64,000 nucleotides of DNA, taken from positions 124,001-188,000 of the forward strand of contig JAULSR010000007.1 of assembly GCA_030512295.1 (NCBI GenBank), read 5' to 3'. The stretch comes from Bombardia bombarda (Eukaryota > Ascomycota > Sordariomycetes > Sordariales > Lasiosphaeriaceae). Positions within the stretch are counted from its first letter, which is position 1, and every line of letters starts with the position of its first letter. This document shows, piece by piece, positions 11,830 to 22,660 of this stretch. Made by a program: the position numbers and the translations under genes. The notes under the pieces are model-generated. The model saw nothing but the letters and a program-made list of their open reading frames with translations. It ran no database searches and had not been told where the DNA came from.

Positions 11830-12676
11830 GTCCCTGATCTTATTCACTGGAACACACACACATGCGGATGGGACAGGCTGGGTTGTTTATGGGGAGACGG
11901 AGAAAGGGGGAGGTGAAAGGGGGTTGAATTGTTTTGTTACTACTTACTAGTACAGACAGAGACTGCACCCGAGTCATGTCTGTTTTTAGTCCCTTTGTAT
12001 TCATTATTCTCCCTGACTTCTGCCCATAATTCATCATCGGATTATTCATCGTGTAGTATCTACCCCCTCATTTTACCGGGACAAGTTTTGTCTATCGCTT
12101 TTATTTGGTTGAGAAATATAGAGAACTTTGCAGTTACATGTGTCTCCGTCGCCAAGCCCCTTTTCATTAATTACCGCTTCATTCGAATGTGGGGATAGCA
12201 CTATCTGTGTGCTGCCGCGCGCCATACATGAAACCCTGCTCGCTGCAGCTTATACAGTAGATGATGGGGTATGGCGAAGTCCCCGTGGGCAGATTTATAT
12301 GATCGCCACAGCATTTTGCCTAAACTCGGTGTTCGTCAGTCATTCCAGGCCACTGGCTATCGTCTGGTGGGATCGTCATTTGAAATGCCTCGAATGGGAA
12401 ATATCAACCATGAATTCTGTGTCGGCACCTTCTACAAGCGGAAATATACTCACTGATGATGCATCGACGGAGTTTGCCTGGGTTGTTGACATCTATATAC
12501 CTCAGTGTGTACATATCTGTGTATTTCATAGTACGGTGCACGTTTGAGGACATTCTGAACGAAGACTATGACATGCGGCAAAACTTAGACTCGATTCGTA
12601 AATGGGATTGAGTGGTGTGGAAAACAATGAAGAGGGTATTGATGATTGTTGGCAAAAATAAAAAATAAGAAAACAA
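11830..12676. other. Intergenic, no gene seen
   Basis: Contains the probable 3' UTR of the DUF1996 gene and chance open frames (for example 12128-12547 plus, without recognisable motifs). Confidence 0.6.
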
Positions 12677-12748
12677 TGCATCAAGAGGGAATCGAACCCC
12701 CCCCTCAACCTTGGAAGGGTTGAATCCTAACCACTAGACCATTGATGC
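12677..12748 (-). tRNA. tRNA-Gly(TCC)
   Basis: On the minus strand the seven bases at 12742-12748 and 12678-12684 form a perfect acceptor stem (GCATCAA/TTGATGC), with discriminator A from 12677. The D arm reads TGGTCTAGTGGTTAGGA and the T loop GGTTCGATTCC. The anticodon stem CAACC/GGTTG encloses the 7-base loop CTTCCAA, giving anticodon TCC (Gly). There is no intron. GGTCTAGTGGTTAG and GGTTCGATTCC are the internal A and B box promoters for RNA polymerase III. Confidence 0.95.
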
Positions 12749-13451
12749 TAGCTTTGGCTGTGGATTGGGAGGAATTTGTGTCTCATGTAGCATTGCACTC
12801 ACGTGACAGATTTAAGCAATTGCCAGCCAATCAAACGCGACCTCTTACATGCCTTTCCAAGACTTAGTTTCTGGTCATGTTCAACTATTTCATTTTCACG
12901 ATTACTTTTATATCAAAATGAAAAGGTTTTGCATCGATAGCTATCCCATCCAGAAGTGAGGGTTTAATGGCAGGAATTACGATCTTAGTATGAGATAGCA
13001 CATTGAGCGATGATTTTAGTGCAGGTCCCCTTTTGTACGCTACATCGAGACCTTCTGTCAAAAATACCTCCTCTCCATACCTACGTAAAGTTACTTAGAT
13101 GTCATAGTGTTACTTCTGTGTTTGCTACTTAATCTGTTTGCAACGAGTGCCTTAATTCTGTGCACCACAGTTTCATCCGAGCTCGTTAGAATCTTCCAGT
13201 CGATGCCCTAGAGCTCAAAACGGCGAGATGACACACTACTGCAATCCAAGATCTAGAATAGCTGATACGTGGCATATGATGCACCATGTTTGTAAATGGT
13301 GAGCCAAGGCAGGCTGAGGGGCACTGAATATCTTGTTTAATTTTCTACCATCGACCCCTCCTCTCTTTCCTTCCTCTCTTTCCTTCCTCTCTTTCCTTCT
13401 CTCCACCACCAACTCACTACCGGTTTCTACCGCGCTTTTTGGAAGTCGGAA
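12749..13451. other. Intergenic with pyrimidine repeat upstream of the F-box gene
   Basis: No gene seen. A 13-bp pyrimidine unit (ctctctttccttc) is repeated three times at about 13358-13399, about 50 bp before the F-box ATG, as is common in fungal core promoters and leaders. Confidence 0.6.
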
Positions 13452-14301
13452 ATGGCGGACGATAACACTACAGCCAGCGGGCTGGGGCTTATGGATGACT
13501 TGTCTACCGAATTGCTATCAAGTATCTGCGCCAGCCTGTCCTATGGATCTATCAGAGATGTGCGCAATTTGCGGCTGGTCTGCAAAACCTTTGACCGTGT
13601 CGCCGTCCGTTTCACTCACAAGGTCATTTACTTTTACATAATGCACCCCGCTGACGTTGAAATGCTCCGGCACTTTGCGTCCACACCCTACATTGCTTCC
13701 AGCATCAAGAAGATGTACTTGCCGGCCCAAGGACCGCTGCCCTCGCGCGCAAGTCTGGGCCAATTCCTGTCGGATTACGCTGAAATAATCGAAGGGGTTG
13801 TGTGCAGACCACGCTGGCCGCGCGACTTGATGGAGACTCCTGACCCCGACGCCGCCAAAGCTATCAACATCCGCCAGGCCTACGTAGACTACCTAGAGCT
13901 GTGTGCTAACTAGACCAAGTTCATCAAAGAAAAGGGCGGCAAAGAAGGCTTTGCTAGCCACGTCGCTGAAATCCTAGCTGCGTTTCCGAGCCTCCAACAT
14001 CTGAAAGTTTGCCGCTCAATAGGCACGATGCCGGCCGGCGAAATGGATATCTGGAGAATGCCGTTCAAAAACCAGCGACAAGCGCTGGTCTCTGGGGAAA
14101 ACATGTTATTCAATAATGAACACGCATCCGTCGGACTTGCATGTGGAAGTCAGGCGATATGTTTCTGGCGAGATTCCAGATTTAGGCGCCGAGGATGCAC
14201 CGTGTCCTCTGACGCCTGACAATATGATAGACTGCTCCACAATCTCGGACTTGGAGGAAAGTTCGCTAACACAGATTTGGGCATATGACTATGACGAGTA
14301 G
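13452..14301 (+). pseudogene. F-box protein gene, interrupted
   Basis: From the ATG at 13452 the frame encodes an F-box-like start: LMDDLSTELLSSICASL followed by LRLVCKTFDRVA, the usual F-box pattern of an early Leu-Pro-like motif and a later RLVCK block (about residues 14-45). The frame is broken by TAG at 13911-13913, yet coding character resumes in the same frame (FIKEKGGKEGFASHVAEILA, FPSLQHLKV) to about 14100. It then moves to another frame, open to TAG at 14301 (LHVEVRRYVSGEIPDLG). The original protein would be about 280 residues, acting as substrate receptor of an SCF ubiquitin ligase. A change of CAG to TAG would explain the stop. As read, only the first 153 residues are made, so it is probably non-functional. 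Confidence 0.75.
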
Positions 14302-17300
14302 GAGTGACTTTTGATTCGATTTGTGTGGATGGGGTAATACGGGAACCGGCCATTTTGGCATCGACATCTCTCAAGGTTAATTACGAGCTTCTGGGGTGGG
14401 GGAGCAAGACAGCAAATCAGACAGAAGCTGTAGTGGGCTCAGAGAGTTATGACTAGAGTAGTCTGCTGCACTCTATTCTAAAGAGTAAATAGACTACCTT
14501 CTGCTCACAAACGTATTCACAAGCAGCTTCGCTTGATACAAACTTCGCTGGGGTAACCTAGTACAAGGGTTTTTGAAATGCACTCGTTTTTATGAGAGGC
14601 TCTTCGTACTATAGGAAATGTTCCTATATATCGTCACCTTCACTACGAGTCTCTGCCATCTACAACTATCCTATCCACAACTACCCCATTTACATCCATC
14701 AATACGGCATTTGGAAACCGTTTCCATAGTTCGTAAAGAGCCTCTCTTTTGATAATCCTACCTACTTCCAGCCACCGCCCATCATACATGCAGCACCATG
14801 CTTCCACTGTCCCGGGAGTGATTTATGATGTGTATTTCGTTATTAATGGACACAAACATTTACCATGCATAGCAGTGAGCTCCGCCAACCACGTGTGAGT
14901 CTCTCCCCTCCAGTTATCATGTAAGAGCTTGCACGTGCGTGGCATCCTGAAGCTTGGCTTCAAACTTGGCTTTGACTGTCCCTCTAGCCCCTGTCAACCG
15001 CCAAAGAGGAGCGGCTCGCGCCGCATGAAGAGCTAGTACTTCTTGTAATCCTAGAGTTTTATTTGCGGGACGCCACTATCACTTGTATCTGCCGCACTCA
15101 GCCAGTGTTAACAACGCCACCAATCCTTTAACTATGGCTGATATAGGAGTGATGACAATTGAGTAGACAAGGTGGAGTCAATTTGGGGCTTTCCACTTGC
15201 TAAAACATTGATGACCAAACCTCCTGTCTTGACGCCGAAACCGCACCCTCATGAACACACATATGCAGACCCAGACTACTTAGATCCAAGGAAATAGTAC
15301 ATACCTACCTTTCCTAGTCTTTTATGAAAGCGATCGGGATCATCACATTTTCAGCAAGAAGACAGATTGAGTCTCATGTTCCTCTTATCAGCTCGCCATA
15401 TCACCGTAACTACCTACTGAGTGATAGACCTCAACAGCAAGATAAGCATTGCCGCTATCATCGGGCATCCTCTGCAGTCTGCTGCTTGCTGACAATGCGT
15501 CTGCATACTCCATGTCACCCCTGTCTTTGATGCATGTCTCTGAATGCTTGGAAACGATTTACTCTTTGACGCATGTAGTTGATGGAATGTTGGTACAATC
15601 AATACTGGCAAACATACAAGTGGCTGTAAAGATATCTTGGTAGGCAGTTGAAGCAGCGAGTGACACCAGATACTTGTGTTGTGTTTGTTCTTTGTTTTTA
15701 CCAAGTTCAACAAGACCCCGACAGCGGAGTGATTGATCGCCAACATCAACCCCCCACCGAAACAGCCATGTTCTTTCTTGTCCTCCCGAGTGTCAAACCT
15801 GCCTGACGAGCTCCTTCCCGCAAACGTCAGTTCTGGGTGGGGGACTGCAGCAGCTTCCCACTCAAACTGAGTGTGGCTTGCAGCTTGCTAGCGCATGTGT
15901 CTCCATGTGTCTGCTTGACCCCTGCAGTAACGCCATGCCGTTATGGCGCGTCTCGCGCCATGTGGCCGCCTCGAAATATGAACGGGCTACGGGCCCACGG
16001 CCAAGTCTCTTTGGATGAAGCTCTATTCTGTGGCAGCAAACTCCGAGATGCCTGGTGCGAAATCAGGCTAGACTGCTAGTGTGCACACAGTCCTGGTACA
16101 TTTAATCAATATTGAGAGTCCAAGATTATATCCAAGTTCAACCTGTTTTCTCTTGTCCGCATCGAGTGGTCGAATGACACAATCCAACTGCATGTCGTTA
16201 TTGCCTTACGTTTGGAAATAGATGTACTTATCCCGTGCCAACAAGGAAATGAGGACTGAAGTGTGAACTTACATAACGCGACACCAATAGCCCTAGAAAT
16301 GGCGCAATACCCCCACCCACACTCTTAATCGCATTGCCTTTGATCACCGACATCAAGGACCATACCCATTGCACGCCTTAACATTAGAGATGCAGCCGCC
16401 AACGTGTATTGGGTTCGAAAAAGAAACGAGAATAAGCCCGATGTAGAAGTTCTTGTCGAGAGTGGGGTCGAGGTACTTCAGGTGCCTGGAAGAATGATTG
16501 CCTGTCAAGTGGATGTGATTTATCATTCCAGCTATGGATCTAAGAAGACAGGGTATCCTGGTGATGTGGTGATGCTAAGACAGATGGGCAACTTTCCTGC
16601 CTGGGCAGTGGGCACAATGAGCTGCAACTCTGTAAGCGAGCAAAGCGATGGAGTCGTTATCGGGAGAAGGCGGGTTTTGGTGGGACACTGAAATTGCTTG
16701 ATCGTTTCAGCTTCTTTCCAGTCTCCATTGCGTGAATGGCTTTGACCATGTCTCACGGTCTTGCCACCATTTCCATTCTATCGGTAACAAGGGAGCATCC
16801 GCTCACCTCCTGACCCAGGGAGAAAAAAAAGAATATGACCGAGCAACAAACCTCGGCCTATGGCATCAGCATCGCCGTGTCTTGAATCAATCTGATAAAC
16901 GAACGATTGCACGTCGCAGCAGAGATGGTGCGTGCCCCTGATGCACTGCATGGCACTATCCACATGGCGAGGTTACACTGCATTGTCCTCTTCAATTCCC
17001 TGTTGCAACATCACTATTCGTTACCGAGGCGAGCACAGGATGCCTACCACAGTAGCAGCACGCAGCGTCTGTTATGAGCCCTGAAATACCGAAATGCTAC
17101 TCGCCGACCCCAGAGACAGTAATGGTTATGGAAGCGCGAGAAAGCATGATAAAAAAGTCAGGATAAAACGTATTTCGCATCGAGGCTCATCCTGTCAGCT
17201 TTTCATTTTTTTCTTTCGCATGCCGGCCCTGGCATGTCGGCGCGACATCCACAATATTACCGCGCAAGTTCCAAGCTTTTCAAGCCCCGAACCTGAACGC

Positions 17301-17999
17301 CATCGGCAGCGACCACCCTTACTCCCAAGCCATCCTTACTGAACTGGGCAAGGAGAAACACCCACATGCATGAGGGCCGCTTCTTTTATTGGCCTGTGCA
17401 TATCGAGCACTGCATCTGACAAGCGAGAAGGGGCCATATTGACAGAGGCCACTGAGTGACTAAGGCGGCCTGGGCCTAGCGCCCCCCCCCTTTCGCCCTC
17501 GAGCCTTGAAGGGTGGATGTGGTTGTGGATTATGCAGACCCAAAGGTGGATTCGCACAGGGCTATGTGAAGTGGATTTTCACCTCTTGTTCCTCAGCGCC
17601 TGGCCGGCGTGCTGTACAATGGTAGTGCTGAGTGAACATGGTAATGAGCAGCAGCACTGCAGGAGGCAGATGGAGTGCCTAGACTAGGAGGCTGACACCA
17701 CACCCTGGTGCAGCCCTCCATCACATTGGTGAGAGAGAGAGAGAGAGATGAGATGATGGTGGGGGAGGACTGATCCAAATCCCACCGCGGCTCTCACCAG
17801 CTACCACCTTGTGGTATTCTTGGCATTTTATTTTTTGTACATTAGTACCACGCTAGAAGGGACATGGCTTGTCGTGAAATAGCTGGCGATCTCCTCGCTG
17901 TGGAAGGATCCCCTATGCTGCGGGACTTGCGCACGTCGCTTCTTGCGATTGTAAAACCGCCCCTCCGGCCTTCCCTTCCTGCCTGATCTCTAACACGAT
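14302..17999. other. 3.7-kb gene-free stretch
   Basis: No convincing gene on either strand. The first part (14.4-15.4 kb) is AT-richer than its neighbours and holds the small inverted-repeat element at 14594-14746. A (GA)n tract lies at 17729-17748. Scattered open frames such as 16404-16691 plus lack an ATG in good context or recognisable motifs. The last 200 bp are the likely promoter of the membrane protein gene. Confidence 0.6.
14594..14746. mobile_element. MITE-like element with terminal inverted repeats
   Basis: The ends are imperfect inverted copies of about 25 bp: 14594-14618 starts gagaggctcttcgtacta, and the complement of 14721-14746 starts gagaggctctttacgaacta; both end in ggaaa. 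The 100-bp interior contains CATCTACAACTATCC and CCACAACTACCCCATTTAC, also seen in repeats elsewhere in the window. No coding capacity. This fits a non-autonomous, terminal-inverted-repeat DNA element. Target-site duplications are not clear. Confidence 0.6.
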
Positions 18000-19380
18000 A
18001 TGAGTCCCACCATTACAAATGACCCAGCCGTGGCCTCTGCCATTGCTGCTGGCCGTGTACCGCCCGAGGTCAGCGCCGACTGGCTCAACGAGACCAGAGA
18101 CGACGCCGCCATCGCCGCCATCATCTTCGTCCTCGTCCTCACCTCTCTCGCGTTGGCCTGCAGGATCGTATCGAGAGTGTTTATTCTGAAACGGATTGGA
18201 CCTGATGACGGACTGGCCGTGCTCTCGTTTGTAAGTTGGGTGTAGTTCCAGACCATAGTAGATGTCGTCTTTGGTATGGATGATGGCTGACAGACGTCCC
18301 AAATTGCAGATTTTGCTGGTGCCCTTTGTCGTGCTATGCATTATGCTCATCCGAATAGGCTCAGGTCGTCATTATGAGTATATTATGCTGGTCATGAACC
18401 TGGACACGGTCGAGCTGAGCGAGGTGATGGACTTTGCGGCGCACATCGTCTACACGACGGCGCTCTTGATCTGTCGGCTCTCGGGCCTGGCCTTCTACCA
18501 CCGCATCTGCAACCTACATGACCAGTTCCTCTTAGCCATCAAGATCCTCGCCGGTGTGTTGGTCGCGGGCTTCCTACCACAGGTCTTCCTGCTCATCTTC
18601 CACTGCCTACCCGTCACGGGCTTGTGGCCATACGACTGGCAACCGGACGCGGGAAAGTACAAGTGCCTCCAGTGGGGCGTCGTCTACAGTGTCAACTCGT
18701 CAGTATCGCTGTTCTGCGACATGCTGCTGTTCGGTATCCCCATCGCCATGCTCTGGATCCTGGACCTCACGCGGCGTCGAACCGTCCAACTCGCCTGTAT
18801 CCTTCTCCCCGGAGTCCTGTAAGCAGTCCCCACTGAGGGAATTATGTGTTTGATGAAGAGGCAGCTTTGCTGACGAGAAACGAATCGTGTGTGTAGGGTC
18901 GTCGGCATATCGGTCGCGCGCCTCATCCTCGTCATCCAGGGGCAGTGGGACCCCGACCAGTCGTGGGCGTACAACCCCATGCTGGCCATTGAGGTATCCG
19001 AGATTGGTGCCACGCTGATGGCGCTCTCGGTCCCCGGCATCAAGCCCATGTTCGACCGGTGGATATTGCGGAAGAAATCGCCCAGGTCGGGGACAGGCGG
19101 CTCGAAAGGCACACCGTCGGGCAAAAGCTCACGCAGCACGCACATGCTGCGAAATTTGACGATTGGCAGCCGAAGCAGGCCGCATGGCGGCATGCATGCC
19201 ATTCTGAACAGCAGCGACTTGACTCTTGATAAGCACGAATCCGGGCGCCACAATGTTGAGCTGGGCCGTGGGCATCACCATCGCGACCACAACGACGACA
19301 TTCGCGGGACGGCGAGCCCAGAGGGCATCATGGTGCATGTCGACTTTGAGGCTACGGAACACCGTGCCGCCTCGAGATAG
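18000..19380 (+). CDS. Pth11-like integral membrane protein (rhodopsin-type fungal domain)
   Basis: Three exons (18000-18230, 18310-18818, 18897-19380) splice cleanly to 407 residues. The ATG follows a pyrimidine-rich leader. After a short N-terminal outside segment come about seven hydrophobic helices: AAIIFVLVLTSLALAC, ILLVPFVVLCIMLIRI, a helix around IVYTTALLICRL, LAGVLVAGFLPQVFLLIF, SLFCDMLLFGIPIAMLWIL, LACILLPGV and a last one near IEVSEIGATLMALSV. Between them are the family marks of the fungal rhodopsin-like/Pth11-related domain, including the D-D-G after the first helix (IGPDDGLAVLSF) and a Cys in the loop (KYKCLQWG). The cytoplasmic tail of about 100 residues is Ser/Gly/His-rich. Family members are putative plasma-membrane receptors for surface or chemical cues; ligand unknown. 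A CFEM domain is absent. Confidence 0.9.
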
Positions 19381-20154
19381 GGGGGGCCAAGTGATGCAGA
19401 GATTGGATGGGTCCATCGCGCTTGCAACGCAGATTAGGAATGGATGCGAATGGTGGATGTATGGGAAATGGAACGGAATGGAAGGTTCAGACCTAGGCTT
19501 AGAATTTTAGAATGGGACTTGGACCTGCGATGGGATTTAACGGCAGGAACGGCCGTACACTAGACCTAGAGTCCTAGACCACAGCCCTGGTTCGTCTGTT
19601 AGTTTGGTTCTTAGACCCACCATTTATTTACAAGGGTTGTCCCCATGCCAAATAATACCTTGGCCCAGGGGAGCTCAGGAGCTCAGCCATCTTACAGGGC
19701 ATTTGGATCTAAAAACGCTGTAAAAGTGTTTAACCCTACATAAAAGGGAGAGTTTGAGTACCAAACTAACAAAAGGGGACGATGGCGTTGTGGTTCTTCT
19801 GCCAGCGGCCCTTAACAGTTTTTCCTGACTACCTGGCCCAAGCTCGGCTCGGCGCGGGGAACCTGGCTCGAGCCTGGCAAGAACGACCCTGGAACGAGAA
19901 GGAACCAATTTCCGCAATCTGCGTGGTGGGCAGACCAAGGCCGCGCGATTCAGACGCAATCAGCATGGCGGCATCGGATTCAACAACTCACCAGTGAGGC
20001 AGGGATGTGATGCCGGCTGCAGCTTGGTTCTTTCGGTGCAGAGGCCGACCCGGCCTGCTGGGTGGGTGAGCAAGCTGCGAATCGCGTTCGTATTATATAT
20101 TATAATAAAGCTGGGCGTCCACCACACCCGTCCAACCTACCTGGGTATTGGAAG
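19381..20154. other. Intergenic, no gene seen
   Basis: Short 3' UTR and promoter of the amidase; no recognisable feature. Confidence 0.6.
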
Positions 20155-22129
20155 ATGAGCAAGAACCCGACGTTTATTGAGAAGATGGCAGGTTCGAGTT
20201 CGACGAGTCCAAACAGCTGGCTCGGGCGGCTGTCGGCGGGCGCCCTGCTCTTGGCTTCGGTCCTCCCCGCGACAGCATCATCGTCATCAGCAACCAACCA
20301 GTCGCTGTTGACGCCTGGCGTGCTCTTCCCGCTTCAGCAGAATGCGGACTCGACCAAGCTGTTCCCCATGCAGAAATGCGGCAGGTTCGAGCTCGAGGAG
20401 GCCACCATCGACCAGATGCAGGCTGCCATGGCCAACGGCACCTTGACGTCGGTCCAGCTGGTGCAGTGCTACATGTTGCGCGTCCAGCAGACAGACGACT
20501 ACATCAACTCGCTTCTGCAGCTCAACCCCGATGTCCTGGCCATCGCCGCTCAGATGGACGCTGAGCGCGCCGCGGGCGCTGTTCGCGGCCCCCTGCACGG
20601 CATCCCCTTCACCGTCAAGGAGAACATGGCCAGCAAAGACAACCTCGAGACGACGGCCGGCAGCTGGGCCCTGGTGGGCAGCATCGTGCCCCGCGACGCC
20701 CATGTCGTCGCCCGGTTGCGCGCCGCCGGTGCTGTGCTCTTCGGCAAGGCCACCCTCAGCGAGTGGGCCGACATGCGCAGCAACAGCTACTCCGAGGGCT
20801 ACTCGGGCCGTGGCGGCCAATGCCGCAGCGCCTACAACCTGACGGTCAACCCGGGCGGTAGCAGCTCGGGCAGCGCCGTTGGCGTCGCCGCCAACGCCAT
20901 TGCATTTGCGCTTGGAACCGAGACCGACGGCAGTGGTGAGTCGAGCTTTATTTCCCTCCCTCGCATCTTGTTGAACCCCTGCTCACGCAGGACATCTGCC
21001 GTGCAGTCATCAACCCCGCCGAGCGGAACTCCATTGTTGGCTTCAAGCCCACTGTGGGCTTGACTTCGCGCGCTGGGTAGGTCTCTTCAGTTGGCACTTG
21101 CACGCGTTGGCCTCCTTCAAATCTTGCTGATCATCCTTCGTACCTCAGTGTCATCCCAGAGAGTGAGCATCAAGACACGGTAGGCACTTTTGGCCGCACT
21201 GTGCGCGACGCCGTCTACGCTCTCGATGCCATCTACGGCGTCGACGCCCGCGACAACTACACCCTCGCCCAACAGGGCAAGACCCCCACTGGCGGCTATG
21301 TCCAGTATCTGACCACCAAGGACGCGCTGAAGGGTGCCGTCTTCGGCCTCCCCTGGGACAGCTTCTGGGCGAAGGCTGACCCCGAGCAGCTGCGCACCCT
21401 CAAGGCCATTCTGTGCCTGATCACGAACGCCGGCGCCAAGGTCATCAACGGCACTGAGATCACCAACCACGAGATCATTGTCAGCCCCGACTACTGGAAC
21501 TGGGATCTGGGCTCGTCGCGCGGCCGCCCTAATGAGTCCGAGTATACCGTCGTCAAGGTCGACTTCTACAATAATATCAAGACGTATCTCTCGGAGCTTG
21601 AGAACACAAATATCCGCTCTCTCGAGGATATTGTTCAGTACAACTACGACAACGACGGGAGCGAGGGCGGCAACCCCGCCCCTCTGGGCAACCCTGCCTT
21701 CTACTCTGGTCAGGACGGCTTTCTTGCCTCGCTCGAGACCAAGGGCATCAGAGACGATACCTACTACCAGGCCCTCAAGTTCACCCAGTCTTCCACCAGA
21801 AATGGCATTGACGATGCCCTCAACTGGAATGGCACGAAGCTCTCCGGCCTGCTTGTCCCCCTGATGTTGGACAGTCGTACCAGGTTGCTGCCCAGGCAGG
21901 CTACCCTATGATCACGCTGCCTGCCGGTGTGCACTCGGCTACCGGCATGCCCTTTGGCCTGGCGATTATGCAAACAGCCTATGGCGAGGCCGAACTTGTT
22001 CGGTGGGGCAGCGCCATTGAGGATCTGCAGTTGAAGAGCAATACACCGTACAAGCGATCGTTGCCCAAGTGGCATAGCTACCTGAGCAGAAACATTCCGC
22101 TGCTCAATATCTATGAGGGGTCAGACTAA
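20155..22129 (+). CDS. Amidase signature family enzyme, secreted, with one frame break
   Basis: Exons 20155-20935, 21007-21076 and 21149-22129 join in phase. The product hydrolyses an amide bond. The N-terminus has a hydrophobic stretch (SAGALLLASVLPATAS, about residues 26-41) that suggests secretion. The amidase signature is complete: a catalytic Lys in PFTVKEN, and the Gly/Ser-rich motif NPGGSSSGSAVG with cis-Ser and nucleophile Ser, ending at TETDGS, where intron 1 falls; GFKPTVGLTSR continues in exon 2. At a five-C run (21857-21861) the frame ends in a run-on with a stop at 21911, while clear homology (YQVAAQAGYPMITLPAGVHS) continues one frame over to TAA at 22129. One more C in the run would give a 610-residue enzyme of normal length. 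Either a base was lost in sequencing or the allele is broken. Confidence 0.88.
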
Positions 22130-22660
22130 ACATCTTCAAGAACACTTTGATGGAAGCAAGATACCACATCAACCTTGCCTACAATTAATCATAATTTTTG
22201 GCAGTTGCCTGTACATACATAGATTTTGTGTGCGGACCATCCGTGATGGAACTTCTCTTTTGCAATGTTTTATTTTTCTTGGCCATCAGCTCGGCAGTAA
22301 ATTGCTCCTGCCATGCCCGGGTTCATGCTGTGACGTCTGGCCCATCACCTGCAACTATCCCATCTACAACCATCCCATCTACAACCATCCCATCTACAAC
22401 TATCCCATCTACAACTATCCCATCTACAACTATCCCAACTTCAACTGATCTAATTATAGCTACACCACTATGTATCACCAGCAGGGGGGATTTGGCCGTA
22501 ATTCACAGTCTTGGCATGGGATGGTACATTGTGCGACACGTTTGGAGACACCACTATATGGATAAACCTTTTTACGGTACGTCGCGAGCTTCTCTAAAAT
22601 AAAACAAGAACAAGGACAAAGCAAATCCAAAAAGCATAATGTCCATTTGTTGACTACCAC
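22130..22660. other. Convergent intergenic region holding a dispersed repeat
   Basis: The region between the 3' ends of the amidase and the S41 protease gene is filled by the repeat described at 22340-22600. Confidence 0.7.
22340..22600 (+). repeat. Dispersed repeat copy with 15-bp internal tandem array
   Basis: A 15-bp unit (CTACAACTATCCCAT with variants) is repeated about six times at 22350-22440. About 130 bp later comes the end motif acggtacgtcgcgagcttct (22574 onward). The same order occurs at 51390-51590, where the segment before the end motif also aligns (ggtacaacatacgac against ggtacattgtgcgac). The end motif alone recurs at 26721. No protein is encoded. Confidence 0.75.

Noticed and set aside
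16404..16691. 95-codon open frame
   Set aside because: The frame begins with GTG and not ATG, and there is no motif.
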